A stretch of DNA of 64,000 nucleotides from Macrostomum hystrix (lineage: Eukaryota > Platyhelminthes > Macrostomidae), in NCBI GenBank assembly GCA_950097015.1, contig CATNEN010000027.1:330001-394000 (forward strand). Reading direction: 5' to 3'. The notes beneath the pieces are model-generated. The model did no database searches. It was not told the origin of the DNA and saw nothing but the letters and a program-made list of their open reading frames with translations. Positions 46,549 to 57,229 of this stretch are shown piece by piece (the stretch's first letter is position 1; every line of letters starts with the position of its first letter). The position numbers and the translations under genes are program-made.

Positions 46549-49500
46549 TTATGTGAGCGCAGTGAACACAACAGACACTCGCACTGTACAGTCGGCTTCC
46601 GCAAGGCTGCAGGCGACGGTCAGCCGGAGCGGCGCGCTGTCTCCGTAGCCCGGCATCGGCGGCGGCGACTCCGACGGCAGCCGGCGGGCGGTCAGTTCAG
46701 CAAGCAGGGCCGCCGTCTCTGGTCGTAGGACGCCCGGGAAAGCGGCACGAAAGTCGGCCACGGCGGCGCCGATGTCGTTCGCGTCAGCTCGGATTCCGAC
46801 TCGATTAGCTGTAACCAAACGGAGGCCGCCGCCGCCGTCGCTATTCAAGAAACCGGCGGTGCTGAAGCCGCCAGTCAGGTTCGGACTGGGTGGTTGGCCC
46901 TCCAGCTCGCGCATTCGATGCAGCGACTGCAGACCGGCCGGATCCAGCGACTGCGACACTTCCAGAGACTGGCCGAGCCATAGGCGCTTGGCCGGCTCGT
47001 GCACTGGGGATTATCGATTGCCGGATGCAGTTACTTCGACAGTAGAAATACCGCGCTATTTTTCCCCCTAGGGAAAGACCACGGGGATATTTATCTCCGT
47101 TGTTTTTATCCCCTGTCCACTTCACGATAGCTCCTAAGCCAAATAACCGATTTTCGTGAAAGTCCACCACACATATCAAAATTTTCCGCCCTTCACGTAC
47201 GATAAACTAACTTTCAAAGCTACCCCGACGTCAGCATCGTCGACATATTCAAAGATTCTCGTCGAAGACCCTGGTGACAAGGACAACTAACATTGCCCTC
47301 TATAAAACTCTGGCGAATCCACATTAGTTAAAAAATAAAATATTAACAATATTTGTAAATATAATATAGTCAACAATAATATCCGACGTAATAGGGAAAT
47401 CAAAAATGTGGGTATTTAAAATACTTCTGCTGTTAAGGCAGCTAGAAAAGTCATTAAAGCGGCTACGAATATCTTTCTAAGATATTCCGTTGATATGAAC
47501 TGATTCACAATCAACTACGAGCCCTCGTAATCAGCCGACTGTACTTCACGCTTCTCTGACCTAATGCAGCTTCAGAACACTTTAGAGTCCATCACATTTA
47601 ATAAACTGGACAAAATTGAAGGTTATCAACACGAACAATACAATTCTCACTCTGGCCTGTGATGAGCAGCTCAATTGGATAATGATCGCTCACTTCCTCG
47701 GCCTGGAAGTTGGGTTATTGGGTCATTGCAGTGCTTTTCTCAGCTAATACGGCAGTAACGTATATTTAGCAGATATCCACAGCTCACCACTGTGCTGTTA
47801 AGCTTGAAGGCGCTGTCAAAGCGAAACACGCTGGCGGATGCAGCATCTATGGCAGACATGAGGCCTGGTCCCGCGGCCAGCATGTGGTCATATAGGCAGG
47901 AGGTTCGCAGCATCGTGGTCTCCATGCAGGCTGTGATGAACCAGGTTAAGTTACTGTCGCGCACTAGCTGCAGGTTGGTCTTCTGTTGCCGACTGAGATA
48001 AGTGCAGTCGGCGTTGAAGTCGCCAACAATGAGAACATTCTGTGAAAGATTGTTAATAAATTGCCTATAACACCCACAATGGAAAATAATCGGTTTCCAA
48101 AGAGCTTCGGACTCGTGACTTTAAGGTCGGAGTTCAATTCTTGACTAAAACATAAAACAATTTATGTCCTCCAGCATTATATAGCTGGGGTTATTGAGGG
48201 TGGGAATGGCGTTGTCCATGGACAGGACTGAAGAGCGTACGTTGGCTCCAGATGTGCCGCGCAATAGCTGCGGCTGTGCTGTCTTATAAATTCGCAAAGC
48301 TTTTGCCGCCGTTAGAACAGTTTATTCTCATCCTTTAAACTTCACGTTTCAAATTGCAAAACTTGCATTAAAGTTGCCTTCATTCTTGCTTTATCTACGA
48401 GTAATTCGACTTCACTAAACTACCCAAGAAATCAAATTAAACTTTCCAATTCTAGGGAAAGACAAGAAAAGTAAACGAGCTAGAATGAGATCAAATAGAG
48501 AAATATTTCTATGGCCGAGAGGATTATACATGAGTTGCCTGTTACCTGGCTGATGGTCGACTACCGCCAAATGACGTAGTCATTGCCCATATCAAATACC
48601 ATCATCACGATACTATCCTGTCAAGCATGAAGCAGGGCCCATTAGACTGACCTCATTTTGCCAGGCGGCTCTGGCTGCCAGCTGAACCGAGTGCAGAGCC
48701 TGAAGCTCGTTGAAGACGTCTCGTGGCGATGAGTGCAGACCGAGGACGCCGAAGGTTGTCATCTTGACTTGGATAATTCAGGGAGAGGACTTTGTTATTT
48801 TATCTATTTGGTTGCCATGGAAATGCACTGAATGCATGCATTTATCTATCGCGCTACTCACGCGCTCCCCGCACGTGAAACAGGGCGCCAAACGGTGGCC
48901 GCTCGAAGCGGTCCTGCGGATCATCGTACTGATAGGTGCCGGCCAGAGTGAAGATGGACTCCCTGCGGAGGGGGGAACAGATTCTGGGTCAGCTGAATCG
49001 ACAGAATTTCCTACTCGCCAAATAACACACCAGTGCTTACAGTCTCATGAAATTCTGTCTAATTCTTTCGGAATCGTTACTACGAGTAACATAAATATTA
49101 CTTGCAGGAGGGCTGCGGGTTACGGCACATCATTTGGTGAAAGTATAGAGCCGCAGCTAGCGAGGAGGCAAATTCTACTTCAGTAGTATACACAATCCAC
49201 AGACCCACACAAACGCACACAGGTGTGTACATATGCCCTTACTCAGGGCAGAGTATACTTTCTTTTATTGTGTCTTGGAGGTTGGCCATCAAGGGCGTAA
49301 ATTGTACGACCAACCCCAGATGAATGTGGCCTCGTCGAGAATCGAGCTCAGGGACCTTGGTGCGAGAGGCAAACGCCTTAGACCGCTCTGCCACCGACCC
49401 GGACCAACCCCTTCGGCATTGTTTGTCCGTATCCCATTGTTTCAGACAACTCATACCTGTTCTATGTTCTATTATTACCTCATATTACAACCTATTTCAA

Positions 49501-51024
49501 ATAAGAGGTTGTACGAGCGTAGCCTAGTGGTTAGGGTGTCGGACTCACAACTTGAAGGTCGGGGGTTCGATTCCCGACTCCACTGAAACAATTTGTGTCC
49601 TTTAGCAAGGCCCTTAACTCTGCATTGCTTCAGTTCACCCAGCTTTTAAATGGGTACCAGCATTAGCTGGGATTATTGAAGGTGGGTGTGGCGTCCTCCC
49701 AGTCCATGGACTGTACGCAGCCTTCAGATGCGCCGCGCAATAGCTGCGGCTGTGCTGTCGGCTGCACATGTGGCCCGAATGGGGCAGGTGTAATAAATTC
49801 TAATTACTAGTTATTATCACTTTTCTATGGAATTGTGTCGCTTGAGCCTTTCCTGTCCTATCAGGTAAGTAAATGTATTCCAAGTTCCAGTTGATTTTTT
49901 CTCTGTCACCAGTCCGTGAAATCTAAGAGTATACTAAATGCACTTTAAGTGAGGATTCACCTGTAGAAAAAGGCGTACTGCTCTTTTGAGCTCGTGCGGC
50001 CTAGCCGGTCGCTGATGGCCATTGCGTAACGATTCGCCGCGCCAACTCTGTGGTTGAGCTGATCCAGGAGGCTGACTATCGCCCGGCCTGTGGCATCCCG
50101 GATCTCCATGATGAACACCAGATCGTAGCGTTCCAGCGTCTGCGGGTTGGGCCAGACATGGAATCCGACATGCGGAGACTTTCGAACTCAACAACACGGG
50201 CCAACTTTTTGTTGCGCGTCTTTTGAAACAAGAATCATGTCACCATGCAGCTCTTCAGACCGTCGAGATATTCAATGGTTCTGACCGAAGGTCACATTTT
50301 TCTCATAAGCGCTAGTGCATTTCCTGCACCCCTATACACGAATTAGCACTGCGCCTCAGTGCGGCCTTGCCAGGCCTTTAAACTTTATCAGCATGTCACC
50401 CGAATGTGCCTGCATCATCTCCGTCTTCGGTGGTCACCTAACTTTATCTAAACGGACTGCTAGACCGTAAAGGGCTACAACAGGTGGAACTAGGCCACTA
50501 TCGACACCGTGACGCGAATTTCTTCAATTTCACTGATCAAGCCAAAATATTCGGCGCAGCTCAACCACAGGACACTCGTCTAGTCTGCCAACCAATCAGT
50601 CACCACCCAATGCTGTTAGTATTCGGGCGCTACCAAAAACATTTTCAGGGGGAACAAAGCGGGGAACAGGGAAAAGGGAAAAGGGAAAACTTGGTATAAA
50701 AACGGGTGGCAAAATGGCTTGGTAGTCCTGTTCAGTTTTTTAGACACTAAGGAGGACAAAACCTTCTCAGGAGACTCAAACCTTCAGCAGCACTTGCACA
50801 ACATGCGGCTTAGACATTTTCGTGACTCCGAACACTTGAATGTTAAACGATCCGAAACGGATTGGAGGCAGTCCTAGTTCTGGCAGTGCCTGCTTTGTGG
50901 ACTTTGAACAGCCAGCAGCAGCAGCGTCCCTAGCAACGGCGGCGAAAGCGAAAGAAGCTAAAACTGCGCATGCCGTTAGCAACCAAAGAGTGACTGACGC
51001 GACACGTAGCACGCGTAGTTCCAT
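46549..51024 (-). CDS. Secreted DNase I-like endonuclease with a novel C-terminal extension, 465 aa
   Basis: Seven exons: 51024-50782, 50139-49961, 48962-48862, 48767-48652, 48039-47788, 47702-47651 and 47003-46549. All junctions are GT-AG with matching phase. A signal-anchor-like hydrophobic stretch (residues 13-30) precedes the nuclease domain (about 56-313). All catalytic and metal-ligand positions of DNase I are present: FNIQVFG (Asn61), MEIRD (Glu93), SKEQYAF (Glu134), LGLHSS (His186), GDFNAD (Asp220, Asn222), YDHM (Asp264) and SDHYP (Asp303, His304). The conserved disulfide pair is kept (Cys225, Cys261); the second, small-loop pair is absent. It should be an extracellular, divalent-cation-dependent endonuclease. 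The final exon adds about 150 residues that I do not recognise. Without the last splice, exon 6 would run to TAA at 47598 with an 18-residue tail. Introns 1, 2, 4 and 6 hold dispersed repeats. Confidence 0.88.
47160..47290 (+). mobile_element. Dispersed repeat, fragment, in DNase-gene intron 6
   Basis: It shares gtcgacatattcaa and gattctcgtcgaagacc-type sequence with the elements at 51600-51740 and 50190-50640. Only the 5' part of the element is present. Confidence 0.5.
48102..48300 (+). mobile_element. SINE family B, internally deleted, in DNase-gene intron 4
   Basis: It contains a box-B-like ggtcggagttcaattct, then aacaatttatgtcct, then jumps to ttattgagggtggg and ccgcgcaatagctgcgg. Compared with the copy at 49512 it lacks the central ttagcaaggcccttaac core. 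Confidence 0.75.
49240..49420 (-). mobile_element. SINE family A, reverse copy, in DNase-gene intron 2
   Basis: On the minus strand it reads ggtggcagagcggtctaagg (box A), then tttgcctctcgcacc and gagctcgattctc (box B), ggccacattcat and ggccaacctccaag. Box A resembles Leu/Ser-type tRNA heads. It is the better preserved of the two long family A copies. Confidence 0.8.
49512..49800 (+). mobile_element. SINE family B, full-length copy, in DNase-gene intron 2
   Basis: The tRNA-like head has box A (gtagcctagtggttaggg), a loop ctcacaa whose middle triplet CAC would be a Val anticodon, and box B (gggttcgattccc). The body has a central core (ttagcaaggcccttaac) reminiscent of conserved SINE core domains, then tgcattgcttcag, gtccatggactg and gcgcaatagctgcggc. 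It ends near gtaataaa. It lies about 90 bp from a family A copy in the opposite orientation. Confidence 0.85.
50190..50640 (+). mobile_element. Dispersed repeat, copy 2, across the DNase-gene intron 1
   Basis: About 450 bp similar to the reverse complement of 41555-42010. The 5' part (cgtcgagatattcaatgg) is also shared with 51600-51740 and 47160-47290. No coding frame or terminal repeat is evident. Confidence 0.7.
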
Positions 51025-51599
51025 GATGGCGACGTCTAATTAACTCTAGTTCCTCTTTAGACGGAAAAAGGGGCCTAAAGTCGCTACATGAATGTGCGGT
51101 ATATAAATAATCTCTATTCACTGGTGGCCCCTGTTTTATTCACCGCATCTATAAATTCTTTCGTGTAATTTTGTATTTCATTTAAGCCTCAATGTGTGCT
51201 TATCTGTGCATGTGCGCGTGTGAACTGAACCAGATGACGAGTGTCCTATCACGCCTCCTCTGTGCAAAATAGCAGTCCCATTGTCTGGGAGAAGAGATAA
51301 ATTAAGGCAATACAATTGCCGCCCTTAATATTTCCCTAAATGACACACATTTATCTAAAAAACTAATTTCAATGCGATTGCTCCTACTGAAACCAAAAGA
51401 TTAGAATTTACATGCAAGATTGTTAAGGCATACTGAAGATTGACTGTAGCATCACGATTTCGTGGTTTTGTGCTTAACTTTAGTAACTATTGGCGGCTCA
51501 GGCTTAGACGGATAGGCTTCGTTAAGTACACCTACCACAGTGGAGGTATTTCACATACCCCATTTTTTCTTTTTTTCTGTATCTCCCAAAATATTTAAC
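51025..51599. other. 5' flank of the DNase I-like gene
   Basis: Promoter and spacer region. On the minus strand a tatataccgcacattcatg segment lies near 51090-51105, a possible but weak TATA element. No gene is supported. Confidence 0.35.
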
Positions 51600-51740
51600 C
51601 AATCGCCATGAAAATACAGAACACGGGCCAAACTATTGCGCTCTATCCGATGAAACAACTTCCAGAATCACAAAACATCGGTATCGTAGAGATATTCAAC
51701 GATTCTCGTCGAGGTTTCTGGTGGCAATAAGCCACAAAAA
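51600..51740 (+). mobile_element. Dispersed repeat, fragment
   Basis: It reads cacgggccaaactattgcg and gtagagatattcaac, then gattctcgtcgagg. The first two blocks match the start of the element at 50190; the last matches 47250-47270. This is a third family member truncated at its 3' side, where the next tandem array begins. Confidence 0.55.
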
Positions 51741-51771
51741 CATGCAAAATTGTTCTCACAATTTCAGCCAT

Positions 51772-51975
51772 TACACCCACTTGATACTCAGGCGAGTCAG
51801 CCAGTACAACCACTTGATACTCAGGCGAGTCAGCCAGTACAACCACTTGATACTCAGGCGTCAGCCAGTACAACCACTTGATACTCAGGCGTCAGCCATT
51901 ACACCCACTTGATACTCAGGCGTCAGCCATTACACCCACTCGATACTCAGGCGTCAGCAGTACAATCACTTGATA
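51772..51975. repeat. Short array, about 28-31-bp unit
   Basis: Seven copies of accacttgatactcaggcg plus tcagcc(ag/att)ac, with or without an extra AGT. It sits directly at the truncated end of a dispersed repeat. Confidence 0.9.
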
Positions 51976-52628
51976 CTCCGGCAACGAGACGATTCACTGG
52001 CAGAAATAAAATAATTTAAGCATAAAGTTCAAATTAATGTTTTCAGTTTTTGATTAGCAACATTTCTTTGCGAAATAACAAAAGGCTTCCTATCTATACT
52101 CATATTCATGTAATTTCATATTTCATTGGTCAATATTCTACCAAAAAGGATTTTTTACTAACATGCACAAAAATAAAAATAGATAAATAAAGAAATTAAA
52201 GTTTAAAACACATTTAAAAGCATAAAATTAAGAGTGGCGTGGCAGGCACAGCAGTCAGTTCATATTACTCTCTAATTATAAGCATACGCTCGTACGTTTC
52301 AAAATTATGTATAGACGACAGCCTTCTAATAACTTCTTAAAAGTAAAACACTCGATAATTGAAAATATGTTCAAATGGCTACCTAAAAGCATATCAATTT
52401 AACAGAAACACAACTACCTGCTATGTCAGTGTCAAATATGGCTCGTAGATTCGTTCTCATTACAGAAATTCTCATTTGATCTGCGACAGAAACATAGGAT
52501 ATTATCGTCTGGGTTCTTCAGGAGTCGTTTTAAGTACTCAATGGAAGAAATTTTGTTATTTGATACAGTACGAAAATGGCAAACTTTGTTGTGAGTTAAC
52601 TAGCTAGATGGTGTAGATAATTAAAGTA
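51976..52628. other. 3' flank of the RG-rich gene
   Basis: AT-rich sequence that probably includes the 3' UTR of the minus-strand RG-rich gene. I see no clear minus-strand AATAAA. Confidence 0.4.
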
Positions 52629-54093
52629 TCAGTTAGTAATGCTGGAATTCTCCACCGATTTGGTTTCAGTCGATTCCGAGCCGGCGGCTTCAACTGCTGC
52701 CGGCTTCGGCGGTTCAGTAGATTCTTTATGGGGAATCGTCCCAGCAATAGAGGGTTCTGTCACGTTAATATCAATTTTAGAAGATTCTTCGGCGGATTTC
52801 TCGGCTTCGGAAGATTCTTCGGCGTGTTTCCCGGCTTCGGACGATTCTTCGGCGGGTTTGCCGGCTTCGGAAGATTCTTCGGCGGGTTTGCCGGCTTCGG
52901 AAGATTCTTCGGCGGGTTTCCCGGCTTCGGAAGATTCTTCGGCGTGTTTCCCGGCTTCGGACGATTCTTCGGCGGGTTTGCCGGCTTCGGAAGATTCTTC
53001 GGCGGGTTTGCCGGCTTCGGAAGATTCTTCGGCGGGTTTCCCGGCTTCGGAAGATTCTTCGGCGGGTTTCCCGGCTTCATAAGATTCCACAACTGGTTTA
53101 TCGACTTTGGTAGATAATTTGAGGGATACTTGATTCTTGAGAGTTTCATTAGCAATAGGCTGTATAGATTTCTCTACAGTCGCAGGCTCAACAGCTTTGG
53201 CAGATTCCTTAACGGTCTGATGAAGGCTTGGCATGGCATTTTTGGCTTCATCGGCTCCAGCTTCGTTGGAGTCTGTGTCGTCATGTCCCTCCTTATGCGC
53301 TTGGCCGCTGTTCTCAGCCTTTTTGTCATCTTCTTCCTCCTCGTAGTGCTCACCGCCCGCCGTCTCTTCCTTCTCATTCACTTCGGCTCCCGATTCTGTC
53401 GTTTGTCTGCCGCCACGACCGCGACTGTGACCTCGCCAACGAGCGCGAACGCGGCTGCGAACACCGCGATAGCCGTACCCGCCGCGCCAGTTTGACGGGC
53501 GACTAAAAAGTTGATCGGAGCGCCTGCGAACCGGAACTTCGGGCGCCTCGGCACCGGCGCCCGCGTCTTCAGTAGCTCCGTTGACACTCGGTTTGGGTCG
53601 AGGCTCTCGAAAGCGATCATTCTGTATGGTGACAGCAAAGCCGCCGTTCTGTGCCGGCGTGAATTCCCGATCCACCTGGTCTGAGCAGGATGGGACCGAG
53701 TTGAGGCAGACAGTTGTTAAAAAATCTGATAATAAAAAGCTAGGTTTTTCAAGCCTAATTTGAAGCCACCAACTATTTAATCGCCCCAGCCTCACATTGA
53801 TACGCAGTCATACGCAGACCACCGCCGCGACCCCTGCCCCTGTATGGACTGTGGCTGCCTCCACTGCTGAACCAGGTACCGTCATAGCTGCCGCGGTAAT
53901 AGCCAGTGAAACTGCTGTCTCTGAAGTTGCCGCGATTGCCTCGAAAATAAGCACCACCGCTGCCGCTTCTATCAAAGTGGTTATCGCCTCCGCCTCTGAT
54001 GTGACCGCCTCCGCTGCCTCTATAGTACCGATTGTCACCTCCACCACCACCTGTGCGTCCCTCATAAGGAGCCTGTGGAACACCCTGACTGTC
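52629..54093 (-). CDS. RG/RGG-rich protein with acidic 10-residue repeats, 5' end unresolved
   Basis: Two exons, 54093-53796 and 53680-52629, join t+ac to give Tyr and end at TGA; together they encode 449 residues. Donor is GTGAGG and acceptor cctgctcag. The first exon is Gly/Arg/Tyr-rich (DNRYYRG, GGGHIRGG, YFRGNRGNFR, SPYRGRGRGG). The second continues with NWRGGYGYRG and RGHSRGRGGR, then becomes acidic, with a tandem GKPAEESSEA repeat and a Ser/Glu/Lys/Pro tail. This composition is typical of RNA-granule proteins with RGG boxes and methylation sites; caprin-like is one guess, but no folded domain is visible. The N-terminus is missing: the frame is open to an acceptor at 54094 (ggctttccag). 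A possible first exon is at 55453-55482. Confidence 0.7.
52795..53085 (-). repeat. Coding 30-bp minisatellite in the RG-rich gene
   Basis: About nine to ten 30-bp units encode GKPAEESSEA, with one unit type carrying His for Pro (GKHAEESSEA). The His unit recurs at a five-unit spacing, so a block of five units was duplicated. All units preserve the frame. In DNA the plus-strand unit is cttcggaagattcttcggcg plus ggtttgccgg. Confidence 0.95.
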
Positions 54094-56690
54094 CTGGAAA
54101 GCCAAGATTTTTTCAATAAAATTCAGTAAAAATAACTACTTTAAAGTGGGGAAATTTTAGTAGGAACGTGAAGAGCAGGTATAAATAAATGTGTAAGAGA
54201 GAGAAAAAAGTTTTTGTCCTGTGTGAACAAGGTTCGGAATAAGAAAGTTGGAAATAGTGAATTGTTTGTCCAAAAAGTTATTTCAAGAAACATAGAGAAA
54301 GATAAGTGAATAAAGTGCAATAAAGAGAGCTGTTACCCTAGATCCACTGGTAAGCCCAAGAGTGATAAGACTTAAGAAAGATGGATAAATATTGATGAAG
54401 ACTGCTAAAGATTAATTAGAGGAATAACACAGTATAATGCAACAATGCCAACAAATTTGAATTTGAAATAAGAGGTACATAAAGTAAATACCTAAAGACA
54501 CTCATAAGTTAGTGTTAAGACAATTTCTGAATTAAAAGTCTCTGAAAACACATTTATAAGAACAGCCCTAGAACAATATATATAACAAATAACTAACCAC
54601 TTTGCAATTATGGCTAGTTATTAGCAGATTCTATGGAAAAGTCAAGGCTAAGCTAACTACTTAGTCTAAAAACAGTTATTAAGGAAGGGGCCTTGAAGTT
54701 AATCCAGATCCACACAATGGATAAAGTTGATCTGAGGCCCATATTTGCATTTTTGCAATTCAGTATATGTTTAAAGAGATGTACTTTTAGCCCAGTAGGA
54801 AACTCACTCTAAAACCTTTGTGGGAAAACTATCTGCAGGAAAGTCATGTGTTCCTAACAAACCTTTCTGAGCATTGGAAGTTCAACTTAAAATTCTGGTT
54901 TTCTAGATCATGATTGCCTAAAAATACATGTACCTATGCCGAATACTTACCAACATATCAAGGCCTAAATATAAATTTTGCTTAGGCCTATTGTCAATCC
55001 TGAAAAAACTTAATTTTTTAATAACACACTGCTAATAATCAACACAAATTTTATTATCTAGCTCAAATCCTTGGCACATGATTTTTACTTAGGCTCCAAC
55101 CTAAATCATCTAAATGGTTATCAACATCTAAAAATATATAATTCAACAACTTAAAAGACATGGGACTAGTGATACTAATTTGCAGCAAATTAAAAAGGAA
55201 ATAGCAATTACTGTGTTGTTTTCCTTTGGCCTGAATAAAAAACATAGCATCAAGGGCCAGTTTTTTCTGCTAGATATTAAGGAAGGTGGCTTTTAGTGCT
55301 GTAGGCCTATATATACAAAGCAAGAAACCTATTTTGCCAGAATTTTTATTAGGTCTGAAGACAAATTAAAGTATATAGTCCCTTAGGGTTAAAGCATAGA
55401 ACAATATTTTTTTAGAAAAAATCGTTCACAAAGATAGAAGTGGAATTCTTACTCGCAAAATTACATTTTCAACACTCAGCATCTCAGTAAGAAAATGCAA
55501 ATGTGATAGCTATACAGCTCTAGTTTGTCTACTCTAAGTTCTAACGAAAACGAAAAAGTTACATAGAAAGTTAAAACTAAAACGTGTGTTATGAATTACC
55601 GAAATGCTTCTAATTCTAAATGATTAATTACAGGCAGATAGATTTGCGCATAATAAGTCTCTCTAAGAAACTGTCCTAACATAATATTGCTCTTCTTTTC
55701 TACTAAGCGGTTGATTTGTTATATCATACACCGGTTTGTATCGACTCATCAGACTTATTATTTTCCACTGGAATGTTTAAACGCTTCATTGAAATATTTT
55801 TTGCCAGTGGGATAAGAGAGTCAACAATATGATGGTTTGGTAAAAGTATTTTATGTTAATTTTATACAGAACGTCAATATCTATTAAACAATGGCTGTAA
55901 CTTAATTTGATTGTAACCCTTGGTTGCAAATTCGACTGTCTACTACCTTTCTTCTAATGTACTTTAATTCCTTACTTTAGACTAAATTGAACGAAAACTA
56001 GTATTCCACTAAATGATTTGATGTTTAATTTGCCAAAATAATATTCTAAATGAAAAAACAATGATCGTGATCATTATTCAAGACTAACACGTACTACACA
56101 CACGTGCGTATCAATGGCGTAAACGAATCCTGGAATCACATCTCTCTTGTGCTTTTACCAAACACAAAGACTTCGTCTATGGCCAATCTTTGAAGATAAC
56201 TAAGAGCGGTATGCAATAAAAAGATGCAAGCAGTACGCAATAATCGTGACGCGATGATTAGATCATAGAATATTTATTATTAGGCCATAGAAAAATACGC
56301 GGGTACATTCTGCGGTCGTAATAGCAACTATAAAGGGGATTGTATAGTTCAATGAGTTAATTTTGATTGCCCCGAAAAAGATAAAAAAGTAAGCAATTTT
56401 TTCCAACAACAATCAAAGTCATGTAAAATTATTATCATAAGTGAACTTTTCTGACAAAAACAGGATTCAGTGGTTCAGTTTTTGCCATTAAGAAATGTTG
56501 AGAAACGAAAAAAGCGCTAGAAGTTCTAGAAGCATAGAACATTTGGTTTAGATTCTTATTACACAATTGCCAATTATTCCGAGACATGCCCAGACAAGCT
56601 GACAGTTCTTTATCTCATCCTCATTTGAGTCTGCACGCAGTGACGCTGGCCAAGCAAGTCGAAGTCAACCGATAATTTGCATAATTGTGC
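54094..56690. other. AT-rich, array-free stretch
   Basis: About 2.6 kb of AT-rich unique sequence. It probably includes intron 1 and the 5' flank of the RG-rich gene. Apart from the candidate mini-exon at 55453-55482 I see no exon. Confidence 0.45.
55453..55482 (-). CDS. Candidate first exon of the RG-rich gene (MLSVENVILR)
   Basis: On the minus strand an ATG opens ten codons, MLSVENVILR, that end exactly at a good donor (GTAAGA) in phase 0, the phase required by the exon at 54093. A pyrimidine-rich acceptor-like ttttcttactgag lies directly before the ATG, as expected for a trans-spliced or UTR-spliced start. This would give a complete protein of 459 residues. The exon is too short to be sure. 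Confidence 0.25.
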
Positions 56691-56708
56691 GCACAGTATG
56701 CCTTTGGG

Positions 56709-56840
56709 CTAGTGCAGCAGGCGGCAATTCTTACGCCCGAATTTGCAGATGATTTCGCAACTTTTTATTTCTCGCAGCAGTTCGGCCATCACGGGACCCG
56801 GCCGGACGCAGTGGTGCATGCGGATGAGTAAAGTATATGC
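56709..56840 (-). CDS. Candidate terminal exon encoding a cysteine-containing C-terminus
   Basis: After an acceptor (catggccag) the minus strand encodes AYTLLIRMHHCVRPGP, then VMAELLREIKSCEIICKF and GRKNCRLLH, ending at TAG (43 residues). Four cysteines are spaced C-x16-C-x3-C-x6-C. A 26-nt upstream mini-exon (56947-56922, residues YSRITEDI) would join in phase. Composition is unlike the AT-rich surroundings. I recognise no family, and upstream exons would have to lie in or beyond the 43-bp array. Confidence 0.3.
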   Translation of the reverse strand, partial: AYTLLIRMHHCVRPGPVMAELLREIKSCEIICKFGRKNCRLLH

Positions 56841-57229
56841 CTGGCCATGTATTAGTATATATTATATTATGTTGCAGCGAACATCTAGTTCTCTCAGGCC
56901 CGCAAGAGGAGCTAAACTCACAATATCCTCGGTGATCCTACTGTAGCCTAATTCGCGGGATTATAGCTTTCGGTCAATATTCATTCCAGCCGGAAGAGAC
57001 GCTGCAAGCTGATCCGTGCAGTTAGAAGGCAATTAATTAAAATTAAAAAAACGATGTTACACTGCACGGAAACCAATGAGCAATGGTTTAGTTTGCCTTT
57101 TCGTGTGTCAAGCTGGAACATTCCTGCTTAATTCTACAGATGAGTCCACAGGAGCTATTAGTCAGCCAAAATGGCTCGCAAATCAACTCACAATCTCAGA
57201 AGGATGGCCGTAGTTAGAACCAAAGCTGC

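Noticed and set aside
46549-47004. Separate 151-residue gene starting at 47004
   Set aside because: The apparent start codon there is GTG. The preceding aatccccag is an acceptor in the right phase to continue the DNase exon at 47651.
49512-49585. Functional tRNA-Val gene
   Set aside because: Boxes A and B are good but the anticodon stem pairs poorly, and the sequence continues into a SINE body found at other loci.
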